A stretch of DNA of 64,000 nucleotides from the NCBI GenBank assembly GCA_002221725.1, contig NJFT01000015.1, positions 186,001 through 250,000 on the forward strand, read 5' to 3'. A program made the position numbers and the translations under genes. Each line of letters begins with the position of its first letter. The stretch's first letter is position 1. The stretch comes from Scedosporium boydii. Lineage: Eukaryota > Ascomycota > Sordariomycetes > Microascales > Microascaceae. Under the pieces are notes generated by a model that was given only the letters and a program-made list of their open reading frames with translations, searched no databases and was not told where the DNA came from. Positions 46,135-59,460 of this stretch are shown here, one piece after another.

Positions 46135-48096
46135 GGTAAACGCTGTGCACGCTTTCCTCCTATTTGAAAATGAGGTATGTAGTATGGATTTCCGCAAAGC
46201 GACAAGGCGGAAGGTATGGACCTAGAGTGATGCGGAGTCAAAGAGGACGAGGCGTCAACCGATGCGTCGATTATCGAGCGACTCGTTGCTGGATGCCTGG
46301 GTATGTTTTGTTTGGTAGGAACCTTCCGTTCGCTCATAAAATATGTGCAAGGTCGAGAACAAAAGTGTCGAGTAGAAGAGTCAAGAATGTCGAGAGCGTC
46401 GAGATTAATCGGTAGGATGTGGCTCAATGTCAGAGACTGCAGAACAGAACATGGGACTCGGGAGTTGGAAAAGGGAGGGATATCGTCGTCGAGGGTTGGT
46501 TGCCCGAAGAGGAGGTGCGTGGTTTGGCAGGCAGGTTTTAGCAAGTCCGATTACCTAGTTCAGGTGCCTGGGTCCCGGTGCCACTTCTTGTCAGTGCCAG
46601 TCGGAGCGAGAGACTTGAGACTTTGCCGCGCTGGGAATGGGCAAGTTGGGAGAGGCGACAGCGGTGAAGGATCCACTAAAAGTGACGGATCCAGAAGCCA
46701 CCAAGACTTTCTGGGCAGGCCTCGCCCAGTCACCCACCCAACCTCCGATCTGTACAACCTGTAACTGTACCCAAGGTCCAAACCGACGCTTTTCAAACTC
46801 TGGGAGGCGCCCTTCGCCTAAGCGTGTGAGATGGCAACCTGAAGATGTGACATTCAATAATAGAGCGAATAACCCTTCCGTGCCCAAGGATAGCATGCCG
46901 GCCCCGCCCACGCTCTCCTTTCAGTACTCCATGGCGTGAGCTGACGTGGATCCAGATGGTGGAATTTCGATGGAGGGTCGAGCATGCCATTTTTTGATTC
47001 CTCCAAATCTCGTCACGTGTGGGCCTCGGTGGCCCCTGTCCCAGGACGAGGCCGAGTTTCTCTTTCACCGAATGCTGGGTGCACGTTCTTCCCAAAACTT
47101 TGTCTGCGATTCTTCTAAAGTACACATCAATACATCTTTTTATCAACATGCGTCCTGGTCTCGGGCGATCCTTCATTTTGGAAATACAGCATCCGAATTA
47201 ATCGTGGAATGCCGCAATCAAACTGCGACTTTGACCAGCTAACTCACGGTTCATAACGCAAAGCTATCATGAATAATGACCACATCAATCCCGATTTCCG
47301 CCTTCCTCAACTAGCAGCGTCCGGAGATATATGCCTGCAAACATAAATGGCAGCCTCAGACCCCACCGTGAAAACTTGCCATCATCTTAAAACGTTACGC
47401 CCTTGTTGTCTCTTAATGCCTCCCGTTTCGGGAAATAGAATCGGTGACATAATACTGTATCGTCCACAAAATTCCCCCCTATTTCTTTCTTCCAAATTTT
47501 GTCACGCAAGAAGCAGGACGCCGCACCTTGTCCTCGTGTCCGGTCCGCGGCGGAAACAAATTCCGGGCATGCCTTCTTCCCAAAATCTATCTTCGATTCA
47601 ACGTCCGGGATCTTGGTTGTAGGACTCTGCATCTTAGCCGTCCAGCATCCTGGTGTCTGGCAGCTCGACCAGCAGAGCGAGTCCCGGATCTCGGTAGAAT
47701 GAGTCAACTTACGCCTTTGGTTTCTGCATCATAAGAGGAAACAGCTTGCTGGTTCTGTGAGACCACGACTGAAGAGATCTCTATCCGTAGTCAACCCTGG
47801 GTAACAGAAATAGACGCCATGCTGTCGTCCCAATAAAAAGACCAAGGAAAGAGCCCAAATTCAGGTGCATGCTTTATAGAGCCATCATTTCTATAAGCCG
47901 CTCGAGTAGTCGAATATCTACTTGCCATATCAAAATCATTTTGGGATCCGTAGTATAGAACACTCATGAGACAATTGGAAGATATTGCAATCATCCATAC
48001 AATCATTCCACACCCTCAAGACACAAGAGATACTCCCGACTCTTATTCTCATACCTCCTAGAAACTTTCATTTTTCGAGCCCAAAATCATGACTGG
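46135..48096. other. 2-kb spacer, no gene seen
   Basis: Between the starts and ends of two minus-strand genes. Several 100-140 codon frames overlap on both strands and lack domain features. Confidence 0.55.
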
Positions 48097-50207
48097 TTAT
48101 AGGATACTGATAAGGCGAGGATGAACTTTCTGCTTATGGAGGTAGTCCTTGAACTCCAACGCTCGCTCTTTCCATGTCGTAACAGTACTATTATCCACTT
48201 CTTCCTTCAATCCCTTTGAATCTTTCTGGCTTACATGAATCACGGAACCTTGATTGTCTCGTTCAGCTTGGGTAAGAAGTGATTTAGCCATAACTTTAAT
48301 CTCTAGGGTGCCGATGCGTCGATGCGATCCAATCTCATATGTCTTTGCCAAGACTAGGCCGAAAATGGCGTGGATGTTCGCGAAAAGTGGCAGAAGCAAC
48401 AGCTTTCCCGAGGTGGATAGGGAATCAATGACTTCCATTGAGGCCTCCAGGTGTATAGACGATTCCAGACGACCCTGGCCAATAGAGAAGTGAAAGCCCT
48501 GTACTGTGAAGCCACTGGGTTCCTCTATATCGTGCCAGTGGATTCTCAATGGAAGGCAAAGCCCTTCCAGTTGCATTTTTCCTTGAGCAGAAATATTGCC
48601 GTTTTGGTCCGTGGCATGCCCGACCATGTCTTTGACTTGAGCATAGCACTCATCGGGTCTCGATAAGGGCCCCGGGTATAGAAGGAATGGGAAGCATATT
48701 TCCCCATCAACTGAAGCCCATGACCAGCTAGGAGCACGAGCTGAGGTTGCTTCGATGGGGTACAGCTCCCGATCCTCATCCCACCGCCACCAAGGAAGAT
48801 CAAACAATGCCGTACTTTTCCACATCCCGGCTGCGTATTTATCGCCTGGCCTAATACTCATCTTGCTTTTGACGATACCCTCTAGAGCGATGAGTTTATC
48901 TCCGCTTTCCGAAAGGCCGCATTTGGAATACTGGCTCATTAGGTTCTGCCATTCCGTAACGAATTTTATGTCAGGAGTCGATACGGTGCTTGACGTCGAC
49001 GTTGGTGTCGTGGGAGCCCTGTCCGATCTCTTGCCACCCAACACGGCCATGGATAATGGCAGCCCGTCTGGAAACATTCCTAACCCGCGAGACTCGTTAC
49101 ACTCCCACGCTAATTGATTTTCGCCGAAGTGGACAACCCTACGAGCCAAAAAGCGCTCCTGGAAAACCCAGCCTCGGCGGAGGAGAGGACCATTTTCGAC
49201 TTCGTCATCCCAGAGATCGCCATCGATCACGTAAGCTTTTATCGACAGGCTCTCTGTGCTGAAGTCAATCTGGCTAGGGATCTTGGAAGCCCAGGAGCTT
49301 TTCCCGAGCAGGCACTCGGAACCGTCGATTGATCGAGTAGCTGAGACGTTTAGACAAGCAGACGAATAGACCATGCCCATCAACCGAGATTCCGTCATCC
49401 AATCGGAACGATCGCTTTTGTCTTGTTTAATACAAAGTGAATCGATCCAGAGGTACTGGATGCCAAGATGACGCGCAATTCTGATCGCATCCTGGAATGG
49501 CCTTGGGAGATGGACGACATCGATAGCCCGCTGTAGCTGCGTTATTGTAGATGATTGTAGCATCGTATATCGTTCGCTACCCCAGCGATGACTTAAGGTC
49601 ATGTAAGGACCTTTCGGGGGATTGTCTTCCGTTACAACAAGTTTAATATAGCGCCCTCTCGGCCCCAGATAGAGTAAACGAGTTGGAAACCAAGGTTGGT
49701 TGGTCTCCTGACACCCCTTGTGGTATCTCTCGCATTTGTTAAACCAAGTTCGAATAAGATCAAGATCTGTTCTAGAGGAGCAGAAACGCCGTGATATCGA
49801 CTCTTCGTGCACTACAGTATTGTCAGTCATTTAATAGTATGCCCGCTAAGGTACAGAAGAACCATACCATTGGAGGGAACAAAATTCACTTCGATAGAGC
49901 AACTATCCCCGTCGGTACGTCCGAAAGGACGTATGAGAAATGTAAAAAGTTCAACTATAGTGCCTTGTATCTTCATAAAAGCTTGCTGGTGGCTGTAATA
50001 TTCCACCTGCAGAGTGTCCTTGTGCCAGCTTTCAAAGACATTTCGATCTACACTGACCAGCCACTTTGCGAATTTGGTGCAAATCCAGCAGTTGAGCATG
50101 CTTGTATGGCAGTATCTAGGCAGTGTCACAATGGTGTTTGAATAATGGCCTACTTCGAATGGGCGTAATTGTTGTAATGCTGTTGAGCATAGTAAACATA
50201 GTCCCAT
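48097..50207 (-). CDS. HET-domain (heterokaryon incompatibility) protein
   Basis: Fungal-specific protein with the HET domain, which in characterised members triggers cell death after fusion of unlike strains. Exons on the minus strand are 50207..49868 and 49811..48097, giving 684 residues; a Met 13 codons upstream (50246) is also possible. A Cys-containing N-terminus (M-G-L-C-L-L-C) precedes the HET domain at about residues 190-350: Y-M-T-L-S-H-R-W-G, then L-W-I-D-S-L-C-I-K-Q-D, D-W-M-T-E-S-R-L-M-G-M-V-Y and L-N-V-S-A-T. The tail includes W-S-W-A-S-V-D-G, usual in this class. No NACHT, WD40 or ankyrin partner domain is visible. Base composition is lower in GC than in the housekeeping genes, and a repeat-bearing region lies directly upstream, so this part is probably accessory. 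Confidence 0.92.
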
Positions 50208-50460
50208 CTTGGGAGCTTCAGTCGCTGTATTTCGTCGCAGGCACACACAATATAAAAAAGAAGCAGGAAGCCAGAACTATTGTGTTGGTGTGTAGTGAAA
50301 CGGAGTAGTGCAGCCTACCCGTATACACCACAAGAAACAAGAAAAGAAGAAAGGAAGGGAGAAAGGAAGTGGTCAAATGGTCAAGAATAGTTCCTGTAAG
50401 AAGTGCTGCAGTTCTTCTAGCAGGAATGGTCAAATGGGACGTCGGAAATGACTGATCAGT

Positions 50461-50629
50461 GGGAATAGAGCCACATCAGAAAAGAAGAAGACCTCCAAAT
50501 AGGGGAAGGTCAAGAGGTGGTGAGAGGGTCAAATAGAGGACACTTTCACACACAAAATAATAGAAGAACTGTCTGGGAATAGAGCCAGAACAGAATTATG
50601 AAGACCTCCAAATAGGGGGAGGTTGAAGA
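50461..50629. repeat. Pair of imperfect 55-bp direct repeats
   Basis: Copies at 50461-50515 and 50575-50629, 114 bp apart. They share GGGAATAGAGCC and CCTCCAAATAGGGG, with several substitutions and a one-base length shift between. They lie upstream of the HET gene. Confidence 0.8.
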
Positions 50630-51027
50630 ATCATATCAGTGCCCAAAGGAGCACCCTGTGACATATGTCAAGCCGGAACAAGCAGCAGGACGTCACCAAT
50701 GATAATGACCAGATAGAACTGGGTAAAAGAAGTTGATTGAATTAAAGAAAGAACTAATAATGATCAAGAACTTGTAGATAATTCCGAACTTAAGATGATG
50801 ATGAACAGGAAGAATTCCTTCTGGAAGAAGGAAAGGAAGAAAAGTCATGCCCCTGTCATCGCAAAGGAACAAAGTTCTTCCGCCCAGCCCTGCAGCCCAT
50901 GAGAGAACCACACCGATTCCACTGTAGTCACCTCTTTCCCCATCTCAATATTACGGCTTTAATACTAAGAGTCGGTTAATTAATAAGATATTAAGTAGGT
51001 ATAGCTAGTGCTAGGGTCGTAGGGGGC

Positions 51028-51340
51028 TGTTATGTGTGAGCGAGGCAGTTAAGTAGTATTTATAATAATATAAAAGTGCGTATACAAGTGTAGGTTGTAG
51101 TTGTAACTTGTATTAACTACTGAAGAGTATGGAGGAAGGGCACTAGATACAGGGAACCTATCGTAGTTTATATAGGCCTTCTCCCATCCGTCTTCAGTAC
51201 TGGCTGGTTCAACCTAATCGAACTCCTCTCGTTCGACTTCTCTTGCGTGTCTTGGCGCACACGGTCACGTGATTCGTGTTTTCTTTCTTGCCGCTCCTTA
51301 CCGCCCTTCCTGCGGCCCGCGTCGCGGCCAGGTCGTGACA
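51028..51340 (-). mobile_element. Solo-LTR-like remnant, minus orientation
   Basis: Read on the minus strand, a 313-bp unit starts TGTCACGACC and ends CACACATAACA, so it has TG...CA ends. It has a TATATAA box in its middle (near 51172) followed by an AT-rich stretch, the U3-R-U5 layout of an LTR. The flanking DNA on the 5' side (51341-51431) continues an open frame in the minus sense that may be the last codons of an internal region. No target-site duplication is seen at these edges. No reverse transcriptase or integrase is present. I judge it to be a decayed Gypsy-type LTR by overall look. Confidence 0.5.
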
Positions 51341-52027
51341 CTGTGGTTATGTAAACGTTTCTCTCATAGCCACCCTTGTGGAAGGAGCCTACTTCTACTC
51401 CGAGACCTCCTCTACCGGTCCCCCTTGACATTCACCTTGCCGGGCTTTTGAATTTCTTTTGCCTCGAGTCCTTCGTCAAGAAAGGAGGGTTCCTTTCGAG
51501 AAGCGCGCAGCTCCCCAGTTCACCATCTGCTAAAGCACCACAAGTTGCCTGAGAGGCACCTCTCTTATTACCTCTGATATACGAAGTAAAATTGTAGGAC
51601 ATATATTTGTACGAACCCCCCTCCAAACCATGCTGGCCCAATCTTACCCTGGCGTAATAAAGTTTACCTCAGCTACATCCCACTTAATGAAGCGTAAGAG
51701 TGGTCGGAGTCCGAGCTGAAAGAAGGCTAGCCGAAGTCGAGTCGAAGATTGTCAAACTGCGGTGTCTTAACATGACTACGAGGTGAACAAACATACAGCA
51801 TCCTTATTACTTGATCAGGGCAACTCAGAATAAATGGTGAAGAAAAAAAAGGAAAAGATTTGTCTGATTTACACTCTAACATCTCCCAAAAGCCTCCCTC
51901 TTAAGCCTGCTACGTACAAAAAAAGAAACCAGGAATTCGAGATGATCCTTTTGTTGTTCCATAAGAGGGGAAGTTTTTTATAGTATCACAAAGTTAACTG
52001 TGGTAGGCGCGGGTCTGAATGCTCTAA
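51341..52027. other. Spacer between LTR-like remnant and CYT1
   Basis: Includes a TACGAAGTA word at 51580-51588. The last 180 bp are AT-rich and probably the 3' untranslated region of CYT1. No gene is seen. Confidence 0.55.
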
Positions 52028-53463
52028 CTAGTACCTGTAAGGACGAGTAGACTTGGTCTCCTTGGGAGGGTCGTAAGCAATCTTTCTCGTCTTGAGCCAG
52101 GCCCACTTGTATCGCTTGACCCAGACGCTAATGGAGAAGAGCACGGCCGTCGCGGCGAGGACCTTGATACCCATGCGTTTCCGGTCGTCCATCTCGGGCT
52201 CGGCGGCCCAGTTGAGGAACTCGACAACGTCCTTGGCCATCTGGGACGTCGTGGCGGGGGTGCCGTCCTCGTACTCGACGAGGCCGTCGTAGAGGACACG
52301 AGCCATGGCAATGCCGGTGCCGGGGAAGTAAGGGTTGAAGTTCATGCCAGGAGCGAGGGTGACACCCGCGGGGGGCTCATCGGGATAACCGGTCAGGAGA
52401 GAGAAGATGTAGTTGCAGCCGCCGTGACGGGCCTTGACGATCAAGCTGAGATCGGGGGGGAAAGCACCGTTGTTGGCGAATCGGGCGGCCTCCTCGTTCT
52501 TGTACGGGTCGATCATGTAATCCGAGAGCTTACCAGGACGCATAGGGATCTCGCCCTGCTCATCAGGCTCGTCGGGGTACTCGTTCTCTTCGGCAAGGGC
52601 CTTGGCCTCGTTGACGGTGAGGACGGTACCGACAAGGGCACGGTAAGGAACACGGCTAAGGGAGTGGCAGGAAGCGCAGACTTCTCGGTAAACCTGGAAA
52701 CCTCGGCGGAGCCTTCGAATGCACTTTTGTCAGTACTCACAACCAGGCGACGCCCCAGTTAAAGATGGGGTGATCCATCTTTGGGTTGTTACTCACGCTT
52801 GGTGGTCGAAAGTCTTGGTCATCTTCTCGTGAACCCAGGGGTACTTGGGAGCATGGAGACTATGAAGAAAAACAAGATATTAGCAACAATGAAAGGTTTT
52901 CCATAGACGCGAAAGGTCTATAGACGTAAATCCGAGAGTTTCAGGGTTTCCAAGACCGACGTCGGCAAGACAATGGTCCTCGGATGGAAAACCAAAGAAC
53001 TCCGGTATTTTGAGACGATTTTTGAGGGAACCGGGAGACGACGAACCCTTCCTCGGCGGGAGTACTGGCGTGAGCCTCAGCTCCATAGAGGTGGTAGTAC
53101 CAGGCGACAGAGCCCGCGGCCACCGCAGTCGAGGCAATAGCCGCAATGTTTAGTCGAGTAGCATACGCATCGGAAGAGGCACCGGAGTTTGAGGAAGTCG
53201 ACGCGGCACGCTGAATCGAAAGGAGAAGGAGAAAAAAACGTTAGCCCGGTTCTCAAGACGAGGAAAATGGCAGAATCGAGCATCAATTGACGCCAATGAA
53301 ATGTCTTTCGAGGGTAGTCATGATCGAGGCCTCGTGGGAGAGGCAATGGCGAGCATCGTCGGGCAGGTGGAAATCATGCCATGCATACCTTGGAAACATT
53401 GGCCGCGCCATTTCTGGCACCGGGAAGGATGCGCGAAGAGCGCAAGGCAGTCCTGGCCAACAT
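52028..53463 (-). CDS. CYT1: Cytochrome c1, complex III haem protein
   Basis: Inner-membrane haem subunit of the cytochrome bc1 complex that passes electrons to cytochrome c. Exons on the minus strand are 53463..53389, 53210..53047, 52859..52797 and 52712..52028 (328 residues, all phases consistent). The N-terminus ([11 protein letters not shown]) is an amphipathic mitochondrial presequence, followed by a hydrophobic sorting segment (about residues 45-65), a bipartite intermembrane-space signal. The haem site C-A-S-C-H lies at residues 113-117, and R-P-G-K-L-S-D-Y-M with the axial Met region near [11 protein letters not shown] follows. The C-terminal membrane anchor [20 protein letters not shown] is present. 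A CCAAT cluster sits upstream. Confidence 0.95.
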
Positions 53464-53656
53464 GACTGGAGAGTAGAGTCAATTCTCAGCCGCCTAAGAA
53501 GGGCCCCGGGTGGGAATTAAAGGGCAATTGACTTGATGGGAGGAGCCTCGCTGAGTGGTTATGGGTATCGCAGGGTTGGTTCGACTTCGAGAGGTTTAAA
53601 AAAACGCCTGTCCGGAGCTGTGCTTGACGCTGAAGCACCGAATTCACCCGATGCTC

Positions 53657-53762
53657 ATTGGTCCCTCGCCATTGGCCGTAAATCACGTGCGGAACTGAAC
53701 TTTTCGGCTTGGCCAGGCAACTTTGATTGGCCTGGAGATGGCTCGGATATTGCTTTGCCAAT
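53657..53762. promoter_or_regulatory. Four CCAAT boxes and a CACGTG upstream of CYT1
   Basis: ATTGG at 53657-53661, 53671-53675 and 53726-53730 (CCAAT in gene sense) and CCAAT at 53758-53762 (opposite sense), with palindromic CACGTG at 53684-53689. They lie 194-299 bp upstream of the CYT1 start codon. CCAAT is the site of the Hap2/3/5 (CBC) complex that controls respiratory genes, and CACGTG is a bHLH site. Binding is inferred. Confidence 0.65.
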
Positions 53763-54209
53763 CGGCGCTGGAATTTGGGCTGGCATTCTGTTGCCACCAG
53801 CTGGCGGGCTCTCTTTTTCTAGCTTGGCAGCATCATTTCAGTCTCCTTCCTCCCAGTGAATCAACCGAGGGACAATTGAACTGGAGCAGTGACGTGAGGA
53901 GGGAAGAATCAAACAGATCAATTGCTTCAATGCTTCATCTTCAAAAGTTCTATTTGCTTTTGCTTCATCTCTAGTAATCTCTTTTTTAACTTCTCTAGTG
54001 ATCTTCTCATTACCTGTCTCTTTTCCTTAGAACCCTCCTTTTTCATCTACACAATTGCATGCAGAGCCTCCATGCAATGCATTTCAGCTCCAGTTATTAC
54101 CGATCCCGCCCCAGACGGCATCCAGGAGCAATAGATACCCTAGATTTTACAAGCAAACCAAATTGCACTCTTACTCCCTCGCTCTCTCTCTCATAGCCAT
54201 AAACTGGCT

Positions 54210-55589
<1,380 letters not shown>

Positions 55590-56654
55590 GGTTACCGTCT
55601 CTCCGGGATCGCAAAGGTGGGGTGTGAATATGACTCGAAGGGAGAGAATAGAAGTTTATAGGTAGGGAGGATCGCAATTGAGAAGGCAGGAGGGTATAAT
55701 ATTATGAAATTCACTGCCAATCGTCTTCAGCTACAGGAATCCTACCGAGCGCAAGGAATATGGAGAGGATAGAAATATATAGACACCCAAAATATATTTA
55801 TATCGCGGAGCTCTTCCCTTTTTTTGCGCCTGAACGAGTGACAAGCACCAGACCGATTACACATGTCACAACTACTACTGGCCACGGCCAACCCACCCGA
55901 TCGCGGGGTTCCCTTCTTGTACCTGCCATGCAAATACATTATGATGAAGTACTTTGTGTCCTGTGAAATTGCCCCTCGCTCTCGATGTGGCAAGGGCTTC
56001 TGGAAGAATACGATACCCACACATTGTTTGACCCTTCCTGTCCAAGCTCCTGACCACGCCTTTTCGACTCCGATTCTCGAGTCAGTCCACATAAATTTTT
56101 TTCCCCTTCGCCTTAGTGTGACTCAGTCGAGAGTAGGCGCTGGGACGGACTCTTCGCTACCCCGGCGACTGGACGCGGACAATTTAGTTTACGAGCACAC
56201 CGCTCTTCATATTGCCAGACTTCATGACGATATTACCGCGGCTAGACTAAATAGACGGGGCGGGGCGAGAGGATCCAAGGTTTCCAGAATCCGCATCTGA
56301 TCCTGCCTCTCAAATCCTCAAGTGAATACGAAGTATGCTTACCCTTCACTCACTATAACAGAACTTTCTGCGGCTTAACACAATTCATCACGGCAACTCC
56401 TGGCCAAGATAGACTCGGTGATAGTTTTTTGCTATTGTCACAAGGCTAATTTGCTACCTAACTGGTTAAAAAAAAATATCTGTTTACACCCATTGGGAAT
56501 AACACATGGTGCTCATGCAGAACAATGTAAGGGAAGGGGGGGTTGCGACCCTCGTATAAGATACAGTAAGTTCTTCCAGCTCTCCAGCTCCGGAATATGT
56601 ATGCGGCACGACAGCCCTCCCTTCTACGTACCAGCATAAAAATCCACGCGACCA
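55590..56654. other. Spacer upstream of the DAHP synthase gene
   Basis: About 1.1 kb including a second TGACTCA at 56119-56125 and a TACGAAGTA word at 56327-56335. No gene is seen. Confidence 0.55.
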
Positions 56655-59460
56655 CTAGTAGTTCAGTTCATCACCGCCTCCACCAGCAGCATGGTCAAGG
56701 TCCTCGTAGCTCTTCAGGCTGCGTCCCTGAACAGCTTCCCTGGGGCCGACCGCCGCACCTCCAGCGGCGCCGTCTCCCCAGCGGCCTCCACCACCTCGGT
56801 GTCTACCTCCGGACTGAGACCCGTCCCATCTACCACCTCCTCGGCGATCATAGGGGCCACTGCGATACGAGCCGCCACGCCCTCCATGCATCCCACCTCG
56901 CCGGATGGGACCTTGGCCCCCTTGAGCGCCGCGGTCATCTCCCGGAGCATTCCAGCCACCGGCAGGCATGGTATGGCCCACGAACAAGGGGGGGAAGGCA
57001 CCCGGAGCCATCGGGAAGCTTGGCATAGACGCCATCATGCCGTTCATAGTAAAGTTTTGCAAGTTGAATCCGCGCGGAGTTCCCGTATTTCCCTGCCCGT
57101 TAGCCTGAGGGAAGTGGCCATTGGAATTGGCGTCTGTGCGGGACGGCGCAATGTGGGATGGATCTAACACATATGCGTTGATGAGTTCAAACTGGAGACC
57201 GTATTAGTGAACTGTAGCGTCATCATCACAGGCATATGGGGGTAGCTTACCTCTTGCTTGAGATTATCAAACCATTCAGTATGTCTCTTCTCCACATGCT
57301 TCTTCCAAAAGTGCTCTTCCTTGAACAGCTTCGTGCATTCAGGTATCTTGCATCGCCACTTGTGCTCGTCCTCTTGCTTAACAAACTTGGCAAGTTCGTC
57401 GTCAAGAGCCTGCTCAATAGGACGTCCGCCCAGCTTGCGCAGATCAACCGATTCTGGGTCGAGGATCTGGTTGATCTTATCCTCGAATGTCTTGACCCAG
57501 TTGTACGCACGAAGAAGCTGCTGCTCAGCTTTCGCCGACGCTGTGCGGAATTTCTTATCTCCTCCCTCTTGGGGTTCGGCCTCTCCCTCCTCCTGCGCTT
57601 CATTGCGCTTCTTGCCTGGGAATGGCTCCCCGTTGACGGTAGCACGGGCAACTGCCTTGGCAGCAGTAGACAACGTGCTGCGAGGGCGGCGAAGATGACC
57701 GCCCAGGCACTTTCGGGTAAGTTCGTGGATGGAGTCGCATTCGAAAACGCAGAAGAAGCAAAAGTTGAAGACGCGACGGAGATACTCGATCAATAGGTCG
57801 AGCTGCTTCTTCTTCATAAGAAGATCCTCATCGTCGACGTCATCATCTTCGTCAACTGCGCCCTCCTCTTCCTCATCCTCCTCCATGGCGCCCTCCTCCT
57901 CACCCTCGTCATCAAGAGCTTCGTCCATGCCCAGCTGTCTCTGCTTCTTGACCTTCTTTGTCCTGGTTACGGGAACGGAAGGCTGCAGACGGCCTAGGTT
58001 CTTAAGCTCGTCCACTCTCTCCTCAACCTTAAGCACGGCATTAAAGTCGGAACCGAAGTCCTCTTCAAGCTTGCTAACCACCTTCGTAGCGAGGCCGAGA
58101 TCCTTTTCGATTCTCTCAGGAGCGGAGAAGAGATCCCAGAGTGCCTTCTTTCTTGGTTCCTTGGGCGGGTTGTGAACACCAACGTGGCAGACAAAGTCAC
58201 CTCTGACCTCATCTTTCACCGTCTTGCCGTTCACCGCCTCCAGTGCCTTATCGGCAGTAGATACCGGCTTAGGTGACTCCAATGACATCTCGCCATCCTC
58301 GTCCTTGGGATCAGGCCGGTCCACCGTAGCTGGTTGCTCCACACCTGGGTGTAGCATGACCCAACCGATTCTGTGATATCGCTTGCTAGGATTAGGATCC
58401 GAGAGGGAAAGCCACTTGAAGCCACCTTCTCCTTCACCCAGATGCTCCTTGCAAAATGATTCCAAGTTCTGACGGCTAACGTGAGGCGCAATCGTCTTGA
58501 TGAGCAGTGTTGGTTGATACAGCGACTCGTCACGAATATCAGCTCCATTCGCCGGTATTAGGTCACCAACTCCGAGAATTTCGTTGGAAGCCGTAGCTTC
58601 TCCCTCTTCCTTCTCAACCACCCCACCAGCGCCGTTGCTCTCACTCTTAGGAAGACCCTCGAGAGAGAAGTCGTCAAACACACCGGCGTCAAGGTCTTGC
58701 TCCCACTGGCTGTAAAGTCCGCGGCGGAAATCATTCAGCTGTTGCCTAAAAGCATCTCGGACTTCGGGCACATAGCGCTCGCGGAACCATTGCTCCTTCT
58801 TATGCTCGTTGACAAAGGTTCTAGCCATCTTCGCCTGGAGTTCCTCCTTGTACGCGTCGTACGCAGCCTGGATCTTAATCTTCTCACGCTCACGTTCCTC
58901 CTGGACCTCGCGAGGACCACGGGGTCTCTCGGGCTCACGCCGGCGGCCGGCTCGAGCGCGTTCCTTCTCTTCCTTGATTTTTTCGTTCATTCGCCACCAC
59001 TCGCCAAAATAGGAAAACCCAACCTGGTAGGGGAGTTTCGCGGGATCAGGAATAGGGTTGACTGTGAGACCAGGACTCATGTTGTCCTGGCCAGGAACGT
59101 ATCTATCGATGTTGGCTGGCGGCGAACCAACTCGACGGGATCGGTCATCGCCTCTATCACGAGGCGTTGAATAGTCGTCACGGCCACGGCTCCGGGGTTC
59201 GTAGCGGTCGACGGCAGGAGGGGATCGCGATCGTCGGCGGGAATGAGAGCGGTCAACCCCTAGAAGCAAATCACTCGTTAGTCTCGCACGCACGCAACGT
59301 GAATGATATGAATTAGACAGGAACGGGATGTTTCCGACATACCGGGAGATCGCGATCTGTACGCGTCGCGGTCATCGCCGCCGCGCGTAGCATCACGATT
59401 GCTCCAGGTTCGATCACTAGGGGACCGGGCCTGGGCAGCCCGATACGAGTAGGATTCCAT
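56655..59460 (-). CDS. ARS2/SERRATE homologue, RNA-processing factor
   Basis: Nuclear effector linked in animals and plants to the cap-binding complex and to small-RNA and transcript 3'-end processing. Exons on the minus strand are 59460..59343, 59259..57251 and 57191..56655 (887 residues). The N-terminus is Arg/Ser/Asp-rich with R-S-R-S-P, then the conserved F-S-Y-F-G-E-W-W-R-M-N-E block and a helical region ending G-L-Y-S-Q-W-E-Q-D. An RRM-like middle and a Glu/Asp-rich linker follow. Near residue 670 the zinc finger C-K-I-P-E-C...H-F-W-K-K-H-V-E-K-R-H is present, followed by F-D-N-L-K-Q-E-F-E-L-I-N-A-Y formed at the last splice. The tail is Gly/Arg-rich (RGG-like). The Cys-rich stretch F-C-F-F-C-V-F-E-C-D-S near 550 is also conserved in SERRATE-type proteins. 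Confidence 0.9.
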
